From WTAW01 sp964406575 (GTDB lineage: Bacteria; Acidobacteriota; Aminicenantia; Aminicenantales; Aminicenantaceae): a stretch of DNA of 64,000 nucleotides. Location: contig CAYOSH010000018.1 in assembly GCA_964406575.1 (NCBI GenBank), positions 1-64,000 on the forward strand, written 5' to 3'. Every line of letters begins with the position of its first letter. Within the stretch, counting starts at the first letter, position 1. The notes under the pieces are model-generated. The model ran no database searches, was not told the DNA's origin, and was given only the letters and a program-made list of their open reading frames with translations. Made by a program: the position numbers and the translations under genes. Positions 31,560 through 39,884 of the stretch are shown here, one piece after another.

Positions 31560-34286
31560 ATGAGAGAATTTCTTTTAAAAAAGTTCGCCCACTGGCATTC
31601 TTCCTATCCTGGACGGATGCTTTTGATCGTTTGTCTCCTGACGGTCGTGTTTGGTTTTTTTGCCGGACATTTAAAGCTCACTATGCGCTGGTCCGACCTG
31701 CTGCCCTCAAAAGACCGACGAACCATACAATTCAATAAGATCATCGATGAGTTTGTCTCGGCAACAAGCCTTGTGGTTGTCGTTCAGGGAGAGGAAGGAC
31801 GTATCAAAGATTTCGCCGACGCTCTGGCACCGCGCATATTGGAAGTCAAATATTCACAGCAAGATGAAAAAAGTTTGTTCCGGCGTGTGGATTACAAGAC
31901 CGAGATCGATTTTCTGAAAGAACACGGCTTGATGTTGATCAAGGAGGAGGATTTAAAGAACCTCAAAGATGTCTTTATGGATCCCAACCTCACGGGCCTA
32001 TTGGCCAACCTGAATAATTCGATGGAAAAGGAATATGTCGGTCAGCAAGAATCCATATCCACGCGTGAGAAAGAAGATGGCGCGGTTGTGTTCTTGGACG
32101 GGATCGAGAGTTTAGTCGAAGGATTGAAAAGTGCGGCTCAAGGTGAGGATCTCTCTGAATCCGATGTGCACAGCATTGCGGATAAGCTCCTCTTCGGAGA
32201 GCCCTATTTTCTCTCCTATGATAAAAAAGCCCTTGTCCTTAATGCCGTACCAAACTTCACGATGATGGATACAGATTTTATAGTTCTGGGGACAGATGCG
32301 GTCCAGGAGATCCTCCATGAGATGTCAGTGGACTATCCAGATGTCCGTGCGGGGCTCACCGGAATGATTGCCGTCGGCCGGGATGAGATGGTCTATGCTA
32401 AGCAGAGTCTGGGGTATACCACCGTGATCGCCATTATTGCCATTTTGCTCCTGCTTATGGTGTCCTTCCGAATGTGGGTAGCTCCTGTGTTGGCCATTGC
32501 CAATCTTCTGGTGGGGCTCATTTGGGCGGTGGGGACTGCTGCGGTTGTTGTGGGTCAATTGAACATCATGACCCAGATGATGGCCGTGATTCTTCTGGGT
32601 TTGGGGATTGATTTTTCGATTCATCTGATCTCCGGTGTCACAGAACGCAGGGCTGCGGGCGATACCATTGCCGATGCCATGGAAAAGACATTTATCAATA
32701 GCGGAAAAGGCATATTAACTGGAGCTGTGACCACAGCGTGTGCTTTTTTGACGATGAGCATCAGCCAATCCCGTGGATTGAAGGAAATGGGATTGGTGAC
32801 CGGTACGGGCCTCCTTGCCATTCTGTTGGCCACACTTCTGTTCCTGCCTTCTCTTTTAGTAATCAGAGAACGACGTCTGGATAGAAAACGGACAAAGAAA
32901 AAAGATACGGTAACATTTGTTCAGCGCGATATCAGTTTTCGGTTCATGGGTCGCGTAGCTGTGTGGTTGAGCACTCATTATATGTTCACGATCCTGTTTG
33001 CTCTGAGCGTGACGCTCGTTCTGGCCTGGTATGGGTCGAAAATCACATTCGATCACAACTATATGAATATCGAAGCTAAAGGACTGACCTCTATCGAACT
33101 CCAGGATGTCGTGCTCGAGAAATTTGACCTGAGTATGGATTACGCCCTGATTCTGGCTGATAATATCGATGAGTCCCGTAAATTTGCTGAAGCGTGCAAA
33201 GATCTCGGATCAGTGGCCATCGCAGAGGATATCTCTCTTTACCTGCCTTCTGCTGAACAGCAGCAACAGAGAAGGCCTAACATTAAGGACATAGAGAACA
33301 AGATGCAATCCACCCCCATCAAGGACAATATCCTTCGTGATGACCTTCTAAGTTTTTATAAAGAGGTCGAGAGGCTCGAGATGAATATCATGGAAGTCCA
33401 GGATTTGGCTTATCTTGGGGGACAGGACAAGGTGGATAACAAGTGCAAGACGATTGTGGGTGATCCCGAGAGGCCCGATTCTAGAAACATCATTCAGGAG
33501 TTGTTGCGCGTATTAGAGGGTGATCAAACACAAATTCTGAAGGGATTGCCCGGTTTTCAAGACCGCTTTGCGCCTTATTTTAAGAAATCTGTGATCGGGA
33601 TGGCATCTACAGAGCCGCTGAAACTCGAAGATCTGCCGGTTTCCATTCTTGACCGCTACAGCAACCCAAAGCGGGATCAGTTTTTAGTGACGGTCTTTCC
33701 CAAGGGAAATATCTGGCAGGATGCTGAATTTCTTCGCAGATTCGACGATGACCTGGAAAGTGTGAGCGACAAAGCCACAGGGATGCCCCCTGTGTTTCAG
33801 GCGCTGATCGAGATCATCGGGCGCGATGGGCGAAACGCCATTGTCCTCACAGTTGTCATCATTTTTATTTTACTCTGGGTCGATTTTCGAAGCCCGGTTT
33901 ATGCTTTGATTGCCATGATCCCTTTGGCCTGTGGGGTGCTCTGGATGGTGGGATTGATGAAGCTGACAGGACAGCAGCTCACGGTGATGAATATCATGGG
34001 TCTTCCGATGATCGTAGGGATCGGGATTGATGACGGTGTCCACATCCTTCACCGATGGAAATACGAGGGGAATAGGAAGACAAACACTGTTTTTTCCAGC
34101 ACTGGAAAAGCGATCTTGTTGACATCTCTCACCACAATGCTGGCCTTCGGGTCCCTGATCTTTTCCATCTGGCGCGGCTTCGGACATCTGGGCGCAGCCC
34201 TCTTCCTCGGTGTGGGCGCCTGTTTTCTCGCTACGGTCCTTATCCTTCCCGGTATCATCGGATTCCTCGAAAGGAGAAGCTCTTAA
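31560..34286 (+). CDS. MMPL/RND-superfamily membrane transporter
   Basis: The 908-residue product has the duplicated RND layout: a membrane helix at about 20-40, a large periplasmic domain, five helices (about 283-440), a helix at about 475-492, a second periplasmic domain and five helices to the C-terminus. Proton-relay-type helices show VILLGLGIDFSIHL (about 343-356) and MIVGIGIDDGVHI (about 817-829), as in sterol-sensing/HpnN-like exporters. It is followed by a LolA-like carrier gene and an outer-membrane protein gene, a combination that suggests export of lipids or lipoproteins from inner to outer membrane. Specific cargo unknown. Confidence 0.9.
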   Translation: MREFLLKKFAHWHSSYPGRMLLIVCLLTVVFGFFAGHLKLTMRWSDLLPSKDRRTIQFNKIIDEFVSATSLVVVVQGEEGRIKDFADALAPRILEVKYSQQDEKSLFRRVDYKTEIDFLKEHGLMLIKEEDLKNLKDVFMDPNLTGLLANLNNSMEKEYVGQQESISTREKEDGAVVFLDGIESLVEGLKSAAQGEDLSESDVHSIADKLLFGEPYFLSYDKKALVLNAVPNFTMMDTDFIVLGTDAVQEILHEMSVDYPDVRAGLTGMIAVGRDEMVYAKQSLGYTTVIAIIAILLLLMVSFRMWVAPVLAIANLLVGLIWAVGTAAVVVGQLNIMTQMMAVILLGLGIDFSIHLISGVTERRAAGDTIADAMEKTFINSGKGILTGAVTTACAFLTMSISQSRGLKEMGLVTGTGLLAILLATLLFLPSLLVIRERRLDRKRTKKKDTVTFVQRDISFRFMGRVAVWLSTHYMFTILFALSVTLVLAWYGSKITFDHNYMNIEAKGLTSIELQDVVLEKFDLSMDYALILADNIDESRKFAEACKDLGSVAIAEDISLYLPSAEQQQQRRPNIKDIENKMQSTPIKDNILRDDLLSFYKEVERLEMNIMEVQDLAYLGGQDKVDNKCKTIVGDPERPDSRNIIQELLRVLEGDQTQILKGLPGFQDRFAPYFKKSVIGMASTEPLKLEDLPVSILDRYSNPKRDQFLVTVFPKGNIWQDAEFLRRFDDDLESVSDKATGMPPVFQALIEIIGRDGRNAIVLTVVIIFILLWVDFRSPVYALIAMIPLACGVLWMVGLMKLTGQQLTVMNIMGLPMIVGIGIDDGVHILHRWKYEGNRKTNTVFSSTGKAILLTSLTTMLAFGSLIFSIWRGFGHLGAALFLGVGACFLATVLILPGIIGFLERRSS

Positions 34287-34288
34287 AA

Positions 34289-34390
34289 ATGCGGGATGCG
34301 ATTTTTGTTTTGATTAATCTTCCCGTGCTTATCATTTCCGCATCGATCATTCTGTTCCATATTTCGCGTAAAAAATGGAAGGGGGATTGA
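34289..34390 (+). CDS. 33-residue single-span membrane peptide preceding the symporter remnant
   Basis: ATG 34289 begins a 33-codon frame, too short for usual cut-offs, encoding one hydrophobic helix (AIFVLINLPVLIISASIILF) and a basic tail (HISRKKWKGD). AAGGAG lies upstream within the end of the MMPL gene. Its stop is three bases before the start of the truncated sodium:solute symporter. Tiny accessory proteins with this layout occur directly upstream of some sodium:solute symporters, so it is probably an orphaned partner of the broken gene. Confidence 0.5.
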   Translation: MRDAIFVLINLPVLIISASIILFHISRKKWKGD

Positions 34391-34393
34391 GGA

Positions 34394-34615
34394 GTGAATG
34401 TCTACAATATGCTCACCAATCCGGTGGCCTTTGTCATTTTCCTCCTGAGGCTGTTTCTTCCCGTTTTTATCGGTTTCCTCACCTTCCGGAGAACAAAAGA
34501 TCAAGTCGATTTTTTCGTTGGCGGCCGGGCTATGGACAAATTTGTCGTCGCTTTCTCAGCCCAAGGAATAATGCATGAGGAGCCGCGTTGTTCATCTTTG
34601 TACAAGGATTCCTGA
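34394..34615 (+). pseudogene. Sodium:solute symporter, N-terminal fragment only
   Basis: The 73-codon frame (GTG start, GGGGGATTGAGGA upstream) encodes the first membrane helix and the family signature RTKDQVDFFVGGRAMDKFVVAFSA, as in SSS-family transporters, and then changes to unrelated residues (MHEEPRCSSLYKDS) and stops. About 450-500 residues of a normal symporter are missing, so this is a deletion remnant. The bases just after the stop (GAACTGTCCCCGC) resemble repeat family B, which may mark the deletion junction. Confidence 0.75.
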
Positions 34616-34688
34616 TTGAAAAATAGAACTGTCCCCGCTAATTACCCCATTTAATTGCGTCGGGGTGGTGATAAAATAATCAATGGAC

Positions 34689-34724
34689 AGTGGAATGATT
34701 AACATTAGTGGAATGATTTACATT
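34689..34724 (+). repeat. Tandem 18-bp repeat upstream of the LolA-like gene
   Basis: Two adjacent copies of AGTGGAATGATTWACATT (34689-34706 and 34707-34724) differ at one base. They lie 27 bp before the start codon, so they could be an operator or simple duplication. Confidence 0.6.
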
Positions 34725-34750
34725 AAAGGATTACGAATGGAGGTCATCTC

Positions 34751-35512
34751 ATGAAACAATTATTGCACGCATTCATAATTTTCCCTCTTTTAGTTTTGGC
34801 GTCCTATGGTCAGGAACTCACAGGGAAGGATATCATCCAGAAAGTCAACGACACCATAAACGTCGAAACGAGTCATGGCACAGCGAAGATGACTATCGTG
34901 ACCACCTCCGGCAGTAAACGGACATTCGTTCAGGAATCGTGGAGCAAAGACAAGGGAGAAAAAAACCTTGTGCGCTACTTAGAACCGCAGAGAGTTAAAG
35001 ATCAGGCTATTTTAATGCTGAATAATGCGGATGATATCTGGATGTTTTTTCCACGCACGCAGCGGGTGAGGAAATTGGCGACCCATGCGAAGAAACAGAA
35101 AATGCAAGGGAGCGATTTCTCCTACGAAGATATGGGAAGCGGTGATGCCTTCATCAAGGACTATGTGTCCAAAAGGCTCGAGGATGAGGAAAACGAGGGG
35201 TATGATTGCTTCAAGCTGGAGCTCACGCGCAAACGGGAGAGCGATATGTCCTATTCGCGCCTGATCATCTGGGTCATCAAGGCAAACTTTGTGCCCGTCA
35301 CCATCGATTATTATGATGAAAATGATCCTTCACGAAAGGTGAAACGATTGGTCCAGAGCGACATCCAGGTGGTTGACGGCATCCCCACCGCCATGAAAGC
35401 TGTGATGTTCAACCTGAAAGACAACACGCAGACAGAGCTGGAAATGCTAGAGGTCGAATTCAATATCCCTCTAGATGATAGCCTGTTTACAGAAAGGGCG
35501 CTAAAAAAATGA
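34751..35512 (+). CDS. LolA-like outer membrane lipoprotein-sorting protein
   Basis: The 253-residue product has a signal peptide (about 1-20) and the beta-sheet domain of the lipoprotein-sorting/LolA-like family often paired with MMPL transporters: ELTGKDIIQKVNDTIN, DDIWMFFPRTQRVRKL (about 97-112), GSDFSYEDMGSG (about 120-131) and the C-terminal DDSLFTERAL. It should shuttle a hydrophobic cargo across the periplasm. It overlaps the next gene by 4 bp (ATGA). GGAGG lies seven bases before the ATG. The truncated symporter separates it from the MMPL gene. Confidence 0.88.
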   Translation: MKQLLHAFIIFPLLVLASYGQELTGKDIIQKVNDTINVETSHGTAKMTIVTTSGSKRTFVQESWSKDKGEKNLVRYLEPQRVKDQAILMLNNADDIWMFFPRTQRVRKLATHAKKQKMQGSDFSYEDMGSGDAFIKDYVSKRLEDEENEGYDCFKLELTRKRESDMSYSRLIIWVIKANFVPVTIDYYDENDPSRKVKRLVQSDIQVVDGIPTAMKAVMFNLKDNTQTELEMLEVEFNIPLDDSLFTERALKK

Positions 35513-36720
35513 AAAAACGAGCGATCATATTTACAAGATCGGTGTTTATTCTGGGGGTGTTGGGCTTGATGGCGCTTTCCTTAATGGCCCAGGAAAAAGT
35601 GGAACTTTTCGGATACTATGAATCGCAGATCCTGGGCACACAGCTCAAAGGAGATTTTTACCAGTTGTTCACAAACAAGCTGCGGGTGGACCTGAAATCA
35701 GAGCTTTCCGAGAATATAACCTTTGCCGCCAATTTTGACTATATCAATTATTTGGGGAAGACCGAATGGAATGTCCTGGATTTTCTTTCGGAAGAGCTTG
35801 TTTCGACTGTTCCCGAAGAGATGCGTCCTTTTTATGTCATTGCCTTTTCCAATGACACGTTTCTGGATAATGCGTACATAAAGCTCAGCTTTAAACCCTT
35901 TGACCTGACAGTGGGAAAGCAGCAGATCTCGTTGGGGACAGGATATGTCTGGAATCCGACCGATGTGTTCAACATCAAAGATGTCCTTGACCCGACCTAT
36001 GAGCAACCTGGACATACGGCTCTCCGGTTGGATATCCCGTTGGGTTCATTATATACGCTCACGACCCTCTATTCACCCGAAGAGACCTGGGAAAAATCGA
36101 CTAAACTCATCCAACTCAAAGGGAATATTTCTCATTTCGACTATTACGTTATTGCTGTGGAGAGGATCTGGCCTTTTCATGATTATACAGAGTTCGATCC
36201 TGCAAACATGAATTTTCTGGATGTCTCAGAAAAGCGAAAAATGCTGGGCGGGAGTACGGTTGGCGAGCTTCTGGGCTTGGGTGTGTGGGCGGAGTACGCC
36301 TACAACTGGATGGCAAAGTCAGACGATTTTTATGAGCTCGTAGTCGGCGCCGATTATACATTCGATTTCCAGACGTATGTCACGATGGAGTACTATCGCA
36401 ATACTTTGGGGAAATCCGATTATAAAGACTATGACATCAACGACTGGATGCGTTTTCTTTCCGCAGAACAGAAGGCCATCTGCCGCGATCAGGCTTATGT
36501 GTTTGTCCAGCATCCGGCCACAGATTTGTTAGACGTCGGTCTGCAAACCGTCTATTGTTTTTCAGATGGGAGCCTGGCCCTTGTTCCTACGCTCGGCTAT
36601 TCACTCTCCGATAATGTGGTGATCTATGCCTATCTGAATTTTAACCTCGGAAAGGAGGGGACGGTCTACGGAAAAAACATGGGGAATGGGGGATTGCTCA
36701 GACTGAGAGCTTATTTTTAA
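35509..36720 (+). CDS. Outer-membrane beta-barrel protein coupled to the LolA-like gene
   Basis: The 403-residue product has a signal peptide (about 1-28) and many amphipathic strands (VELFGYYESQILG, KLRVDLKSELSENITFAANFDYINYLG, VTMEYYRNTLGKS) ending in LRLRAYF, a typical barrel C-terminus. Segments such as FDLTVGKQQISLGTGYVWNPTDVF resemble porin-like proteins encoded with MMPL/LolA modules. Translation is coupled to the LolA-like gene (ATGA overlap), so it probably receives or passes on the cargo at the outer membrane. Confidence 0.82.
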   Translation: MKKRAIIFTRSVFILGVLGLMALSLMAQEKVELFGYYESQILGTQLKGDFYQLFTNKLRVDLKSELSENITFAANFDYINYLGKTEWNVLDFLSEELVSTVPEEMRPFYVIAFSNDTFLDNAYIKLSFKPFDLTVGKQQISLGTGYVWNPTDVFNIKDVLDPTYEQPGHTALRLDIPLGSLYTLTTLYSPEETWEKSTKLIQLKGNISHFDYYVIAVERIWPFHDYTEFDPANMNFLDVSEKRKMLGGSTVGELLGLGVWAEYAYNWMAKSDDFYELVVGADYTFDFQTYVTMEYYRNTLGKSDYKDYDINDWMRFLSAEQKAICRDQAYVFVQHPATDLLDVGLQTVYCFSDGSLALVPTLGYSLSDNVVIYAYLNFNLGKEGTVYGKNMGNGGLLRLRAYF

Positions 36721-36769
36721 TGGGGATGGTAAAAGAGAAAGTGAGAACCTCTGATCTCCTGCCCGAGTG

Positions 36770-36793
36770 AAAAAGGGGAGAGTCCTCTTTTTT
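36770..36793 (+). terminator. Intrinsic terminator after the MMPL-LolA-barrel module (also resembles repeat family B)
   Basis: AAAAAGGGGA-GAG-TCCTCTTTTT gives a 10-bp stem with one G-T pair followed by more T. Position, 50 bp after the stop of the outer-membrane gene, fits a Rho-independent terminator. Confidence 0.6.
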
Positions 36794-36891
36794 GATTTTG
36801 ACATCTTGTTTTCTACTGTTATAAACTAATCCACTCTTGAATCCATTCATTTTCCTTTTAACAATAAAAAAGGTTTTTAGGGAGGGCTTCA

Positions 36892-38235
36892 ATGAATAAG
36901 CGGATTATTCCCCGTGTATTTTTTATTTTCCTGATTTTAATTCTTTTGCTTCAATCCTATACTTTTGCGCAGAGAACTGGCTACACCAAAGAGGAATTCA
37001 TGCGCCGCCGGGCCGCCCTTATGGAAGAGGTTTCGGACGGAATTATTGTACTCTTCGGGGATGCCACCTCACAATCCGGAGCCCATTTCCGCCAGGACAA
37101 CGACTTTTACTACTTTTGTGGCCGGGAGGATGTAAACGCCATTTTGATTATGATCCCGCGGATGAAGCAGACCATATTGTTTTTGCCCCAGACATCGGAA
37201 CGCGAAGATATGTTCCATGGGATAAATTTGTTGAAAGATCCGGATGCTAAGGAAAAAACCGGCCTTTCCTCCATTCAATCGCTGGATCTTTTTGATGAAT
37301 ATCTTGCACGTTGGTCTGGAAGAATGGACAATAAACTTCACGTCCGCCTTTCACCCAGGGATACGGTCGACATGGCTCGCTATGAATATAAACTTTTTCA
37401 GGCTCGAAAAAACAGAATTTTTTATAACGATCAGATTTCACTGGATAATTACCGGGTGAATAAACTCGAAGAACGTTACCCATTCTGTGAATTTAAGGAT
37501 GTTACTCCTTTTATCGATGCGATGAGGGTGATCAAAAGCCCGGAGGAAATAGAGGTGTTAAGACGAAACGGCAAGCTTTCAGCAGAAGCGGTCAAACAGG
37601 CGATGCTTGCCGGAAAACCGGGAGTCTATGAATACGAGATCGAAGCAGCGGCGATGGCCGTTATATTGAGACACGGAGCAAGACGTTTTGCCTATCCGCC
37701 TATAGTTGGATCAGGACCGAACTCCTGTATTCTCCATTATGCAGAGAATTCCCGGAAGGTTGAAGATGGCGATATCATCCTCATGGATTTTGGAGGAGAT
37801 CTGGATTACATGTGCATGGACATCAGCCGGACCTGGCCGGCCATGGGAAAGTTCACGGATGAACAAAGAGAGGTTTACACCATTGCTTTAGAAGTCCAAA
37901 AAGCTTCGATCGAAGCCTATCGTCCCGGCGTAACAGCTGCAGATGTGCAAAAGTATGTGGCTAAAAAGATGAAAGAAATGGGAATAAATACAAGAGGCCA
38001 GAGAGGTGGGATTGGCCACGGTGTGGGGATGGCCACGCATGATGTGGGCCCCATGAGCCTTCTACGGGAGGGGATGGTATTTGCTATAGAGCCGGGCCTG
38101 TATTACCCGGAGAAGAACCTAGGTGTCAGAATCGAAGACACGGTCTTGATCACCAAGGACGGCTGCGAAGTCCTCAGCAAAGACGTCCCCAAAGAGATCG
38201 CCGATGTCGAGAAACTTCTTGCCTCCCGTAAATAA
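36892..38235 (+). CDS. Secreted M24B-family Xaa-Pro aminopeptidase
   Basis: The 447-residue product has a signal peptide (about 1-26), an AMP_N-type N-terminal domain (RRRAALMEEVSDGIIVLFGD, DNDFYYFCGRED) and a pita-bread metallopeptidase domain. Metal ligands appear in order: D in LMDFGGD, D in CMDISRTWP, H in GHGVGMATHD, E in IEPGLYYPE and E in VRIEDTV. It should remove N-terminal residues before proline; the signal peptide places it in the periplasm or outside, unlike E. coli PepP. It follows a terminator and has GGAGGG before the ATG, so it is probably monocistronic. Confidence 0.92.
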   Translation: MNKRIIPRVFFIFLILILLLQSYTFAQRTGYTKEEFMRRRAALMEEVSDGIIVLFGDATSQSGAHFRQDNDFYYFCGREDVNAILIMIPRMKQTILFLPQTSEREDMFHGINLLKDPDAKEKTGLSSIQSLDLFDEYLARWSGRMDNKLHVRLSPRDTVDMARYEYKLFQARKNRIFYNDQISLDNYRVNKLEERYPFCEFKDVTPFIDAMRVIKSPEEIEVLRRNGKLSAEAVKQAMLAGKPGVYEYEIEAAAMAVILRHGARRFAYPPIVGSGPNSCILHYAENSRKVEDGDIILMDFGGDLDYMCMDISRTWPAMGKFTDEQREVYTIALEVQKASIEAYRPGVTAADVQKYVAKKMKEMGINTRGQRGGIGHGVGMATHDVGPMSLLREGMVFAIEPGLYYPEKNLGVRIEDTVLITKDGCEVLSKDVPKEIADVEKLLASRK

Positions 38236-38245
38236 AAAGGGAAAT

Positions 38246-38267
38246 AAAAGGGGACTGTCCCCTTTTT
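38246..38267. repeat. Palindromic repeat, family B copy 1 (terminator-like)
   Basis: AAAAGGGGAC-T-GTCCCCTTTT is a perfect 10-1-10 palindrome followed by T, ten bases after the aminopeptidase stop, so it can act as a terminator. Near-identical units lie at 38282-38304 and 44571-44593. Confidence 0.7.
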
Positions 38268-38281
38268 CCAGGGGTAAACAG

Positions 38282-38304
38282 AAAAGGGGACTGTCACCTT
38301 TTTT
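38282..38304. repeat. Palindromic repeat, family B copy 2
   Basis: GAAAAGGGGACTGTCACCTT then TTTTC, with a single mismatch to the perfect palindrome. It overlaps the last codons and stop of the PIN-domain remnant on the other strand, as if inserted at the gene's 3' end. Confidence 0.7.
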
Positions 38305-38563
38305 CTGAATTGTATTCACTAATGTAGAGGATTCCAGGTAGCTCTTTTATTTTCCGATAGAGCTTTTTATCTGCAGTGATCAGATGGCAACCTGCTATCT
38401 GAGCAAAACCCACATAAGAGGAATCATAGACAGTCATGCTAAATTTTCTCGTTAGCATTACAGCATGATTCACGATCTGGAGATTGACCGGCAATAAAAT
38501 TTCCATGTCATAGTGAGTGGAAAGAGATCTATAAAAAATCGAAAAATTCGTAAAATTTGTTGC
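38294..38563 (-). pseudogene. PIN-domain (VapC-like) toxin, C-terminal half only
   Basis: The minus-strand frame encodes the second half of a PIN ribonuclease: LPVNLQIVNHAVMLTRKF, then VYDSSYVGFAQIAGCHLITA with two of the four acidic metal residues, and DKKLYRKIKE. The frame is open upstream to about 38594 without a start codon and without the first catalytic aspartate and the glutamate; an ATG at 38506 would give only 70 residues. It abuts the stop of the UroD-like gene at 38566. No antitoxin gene remains. It is a 5'-truncated toxin gene. Confidence 0.7.
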
Positions 38564-38565
38564 TC

Positions 38566-39705
38566 TCAGTAATATCCTGTTTCCTCTGCAGCCTCAGCCA
38601 AGGTCTGTGTGTTCTCCCTCTTTGTGTATGGTGCGATGGAGCATGCGGTGCTGAGGATATAGCCGCCTCCGGATTTGCCGACCTCGATCCTGTGTGCAGC
38701 ATCCCTTTTCACAGTTTCAACGCTTCCTTGAAGCAAAACATTGATGGGATCGATATTTCCTTTGATAAAGATTTTTTCTCCCACGCGTTCTTTGGCATCT
38801 TCCAGCCGGACGTTGCCGATGGGAGGTGAATCCAAACATTCAATACCCGAAACTCCCGATTCCGCCATCATCTCCAACCGGTCGTTGATCGCTCCACATG
38901 TATGAATATAAACATGTGTGCCCACAGAGCGAACCGCGCTCGCTATCTGGCTCTCAAACGGCTGAACGAATTTTCGGTAAAATTCCGGGGATATAAAACC
39001 CGCACCTGCATAAGGCGAGGATATCTTCACGGCATCAACTCCTATCTCTGTCTGGTCAAGGGCGATCTTTGTGACTCCTCGAGTATATCTCTGCAGGATT
39101 TCAATGGATTTCAGAGGTTCTTCGATGAGATACATCATTGCATTTTTTACACCGAAGAGATGGAGGAAGTAATCGAATGGCGATGTGACCTCTCCATGTA
39201 TGGAGAAACGATTGCTCACCTTCTCCTTTATAAGATGAAAAATATCATAGCCATGGTGTGGGTCGATAGGAAAGTCCAAGCCTTGAGAGACCGGGATAAA
39301 ATCGATATTTTCAGTAATGTTATCGGGGTTGACATTTTCTATTAGCGGTCTGCGAACGATGTTAGCTGAGTAGTGCCTCGGGAGATCATCCGGAGGGAAT
39401 GCGGTTCGGTCGCCATTTTTCCAGGTGATGACTTCCTGCTTCTTTTCCTTTTCGATCTTGAGGATCTGCTGCATCCATTGGCTCGAATGCCCATGAAGGC
39501 TGATGAGGATGCCGTCGAAAAGGTAGATCTCTCTAAGCTTGAGGAGCGCTTCCGCAAAAACATCTTTAGAGAACCAAAGTTCAAGGGGGCGGGAGCCCGT
39601 TTGGAGGAGCATGTGTCCGATGCTCATCTGACACATGACGGGCACACGATCCGGCTCCTCAATGTTCATGGCCTTGGCCATGCGTTCTTTGGAATTCATC
39701 ATCAT
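38566..39705 (-). CDS. UroD-family protein, MtaA/CmuA-like methyltransferase
   Basis: The 379-residue product is a TIM-barrel of the uroporphyrinogen decarboxylase superfamily (MNSKERMAKAMNIEEPDRVPV at the start is typical). It carries the zinc-binding pattern of cobalamin-linked methyltransferases: H-x-C in IHTCGAINDR (about 285) and a later cysteine in LSTACSIAP (about 357), absent from true HemE. It may therefore move methyl groups to or from a corrinoid protein or thiol, though no corrinoid protein gene is adjacent. Start codons are three consecutive ATGs created next to a tandem duplication. No signal peptide. Confidence 0.85.
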   Translation of the reverse strand: MMMNSKERMAKAMNIEEPDRVPVMCQMSIGHMLLQTGSRPLELWFSKDVFAEALLKLREIYLFDGILISLHGHSSQWMQQILKIEKEKKQEVITWKNGDRTAFPPDDLPRHYSANIVRRPLIENVNPDNITENIDFIPVSQGLDFPIDPHHGYDIFHLIKEKVSNRFSIHGEVTSPFDYFLHLFGVKNAMMYLIEEPLKSIEILQRYTRGVTKIALDQTEIGVDAVKISSPYAGAGFISPEFYRKFVQPFESQIASAVRSVGTHVYIHTCGAINDRLEMMAESGVSGIECLDSPPIGNVRLEDAKERVGEKIFIKGNIDPINVLLQGSVETVKRDAAHRIEVGKSGGGYILSTACSIAPYTKRENTQTLAEAAEETGYY

Positions 39706-39724
39706 TCTTTGGAACTCATCATCA
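39685..39724 (-). repeat. 20-bp tandem duplication across the UroD-like start codon
   Basis: TTCTTTGGAAYTCATCATCA occurs twice in direct tandem (39685-39704 and 39705-39724, one difference). On the coding strand this makes a 7-codon leader frame (MMMSSKE then TGA) whose stop overlaps the first ATG of the gene (ATGA). Confidence 0.75.
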
Positions 39725-39884
39725 TATTAGGAATAATGCGAATCACCGAGCAAGTCAAGCAAAAAAAGGTTTGCAGCTGTTTCCAAAAAATATATGTGAT
39801 TTTTGACTTCAGTCAATTCTTTCTGCGAGAGATCTAGTTATAATTAAGACATAAAATTCAGATGACCAATCATTTGGAGGAAAA

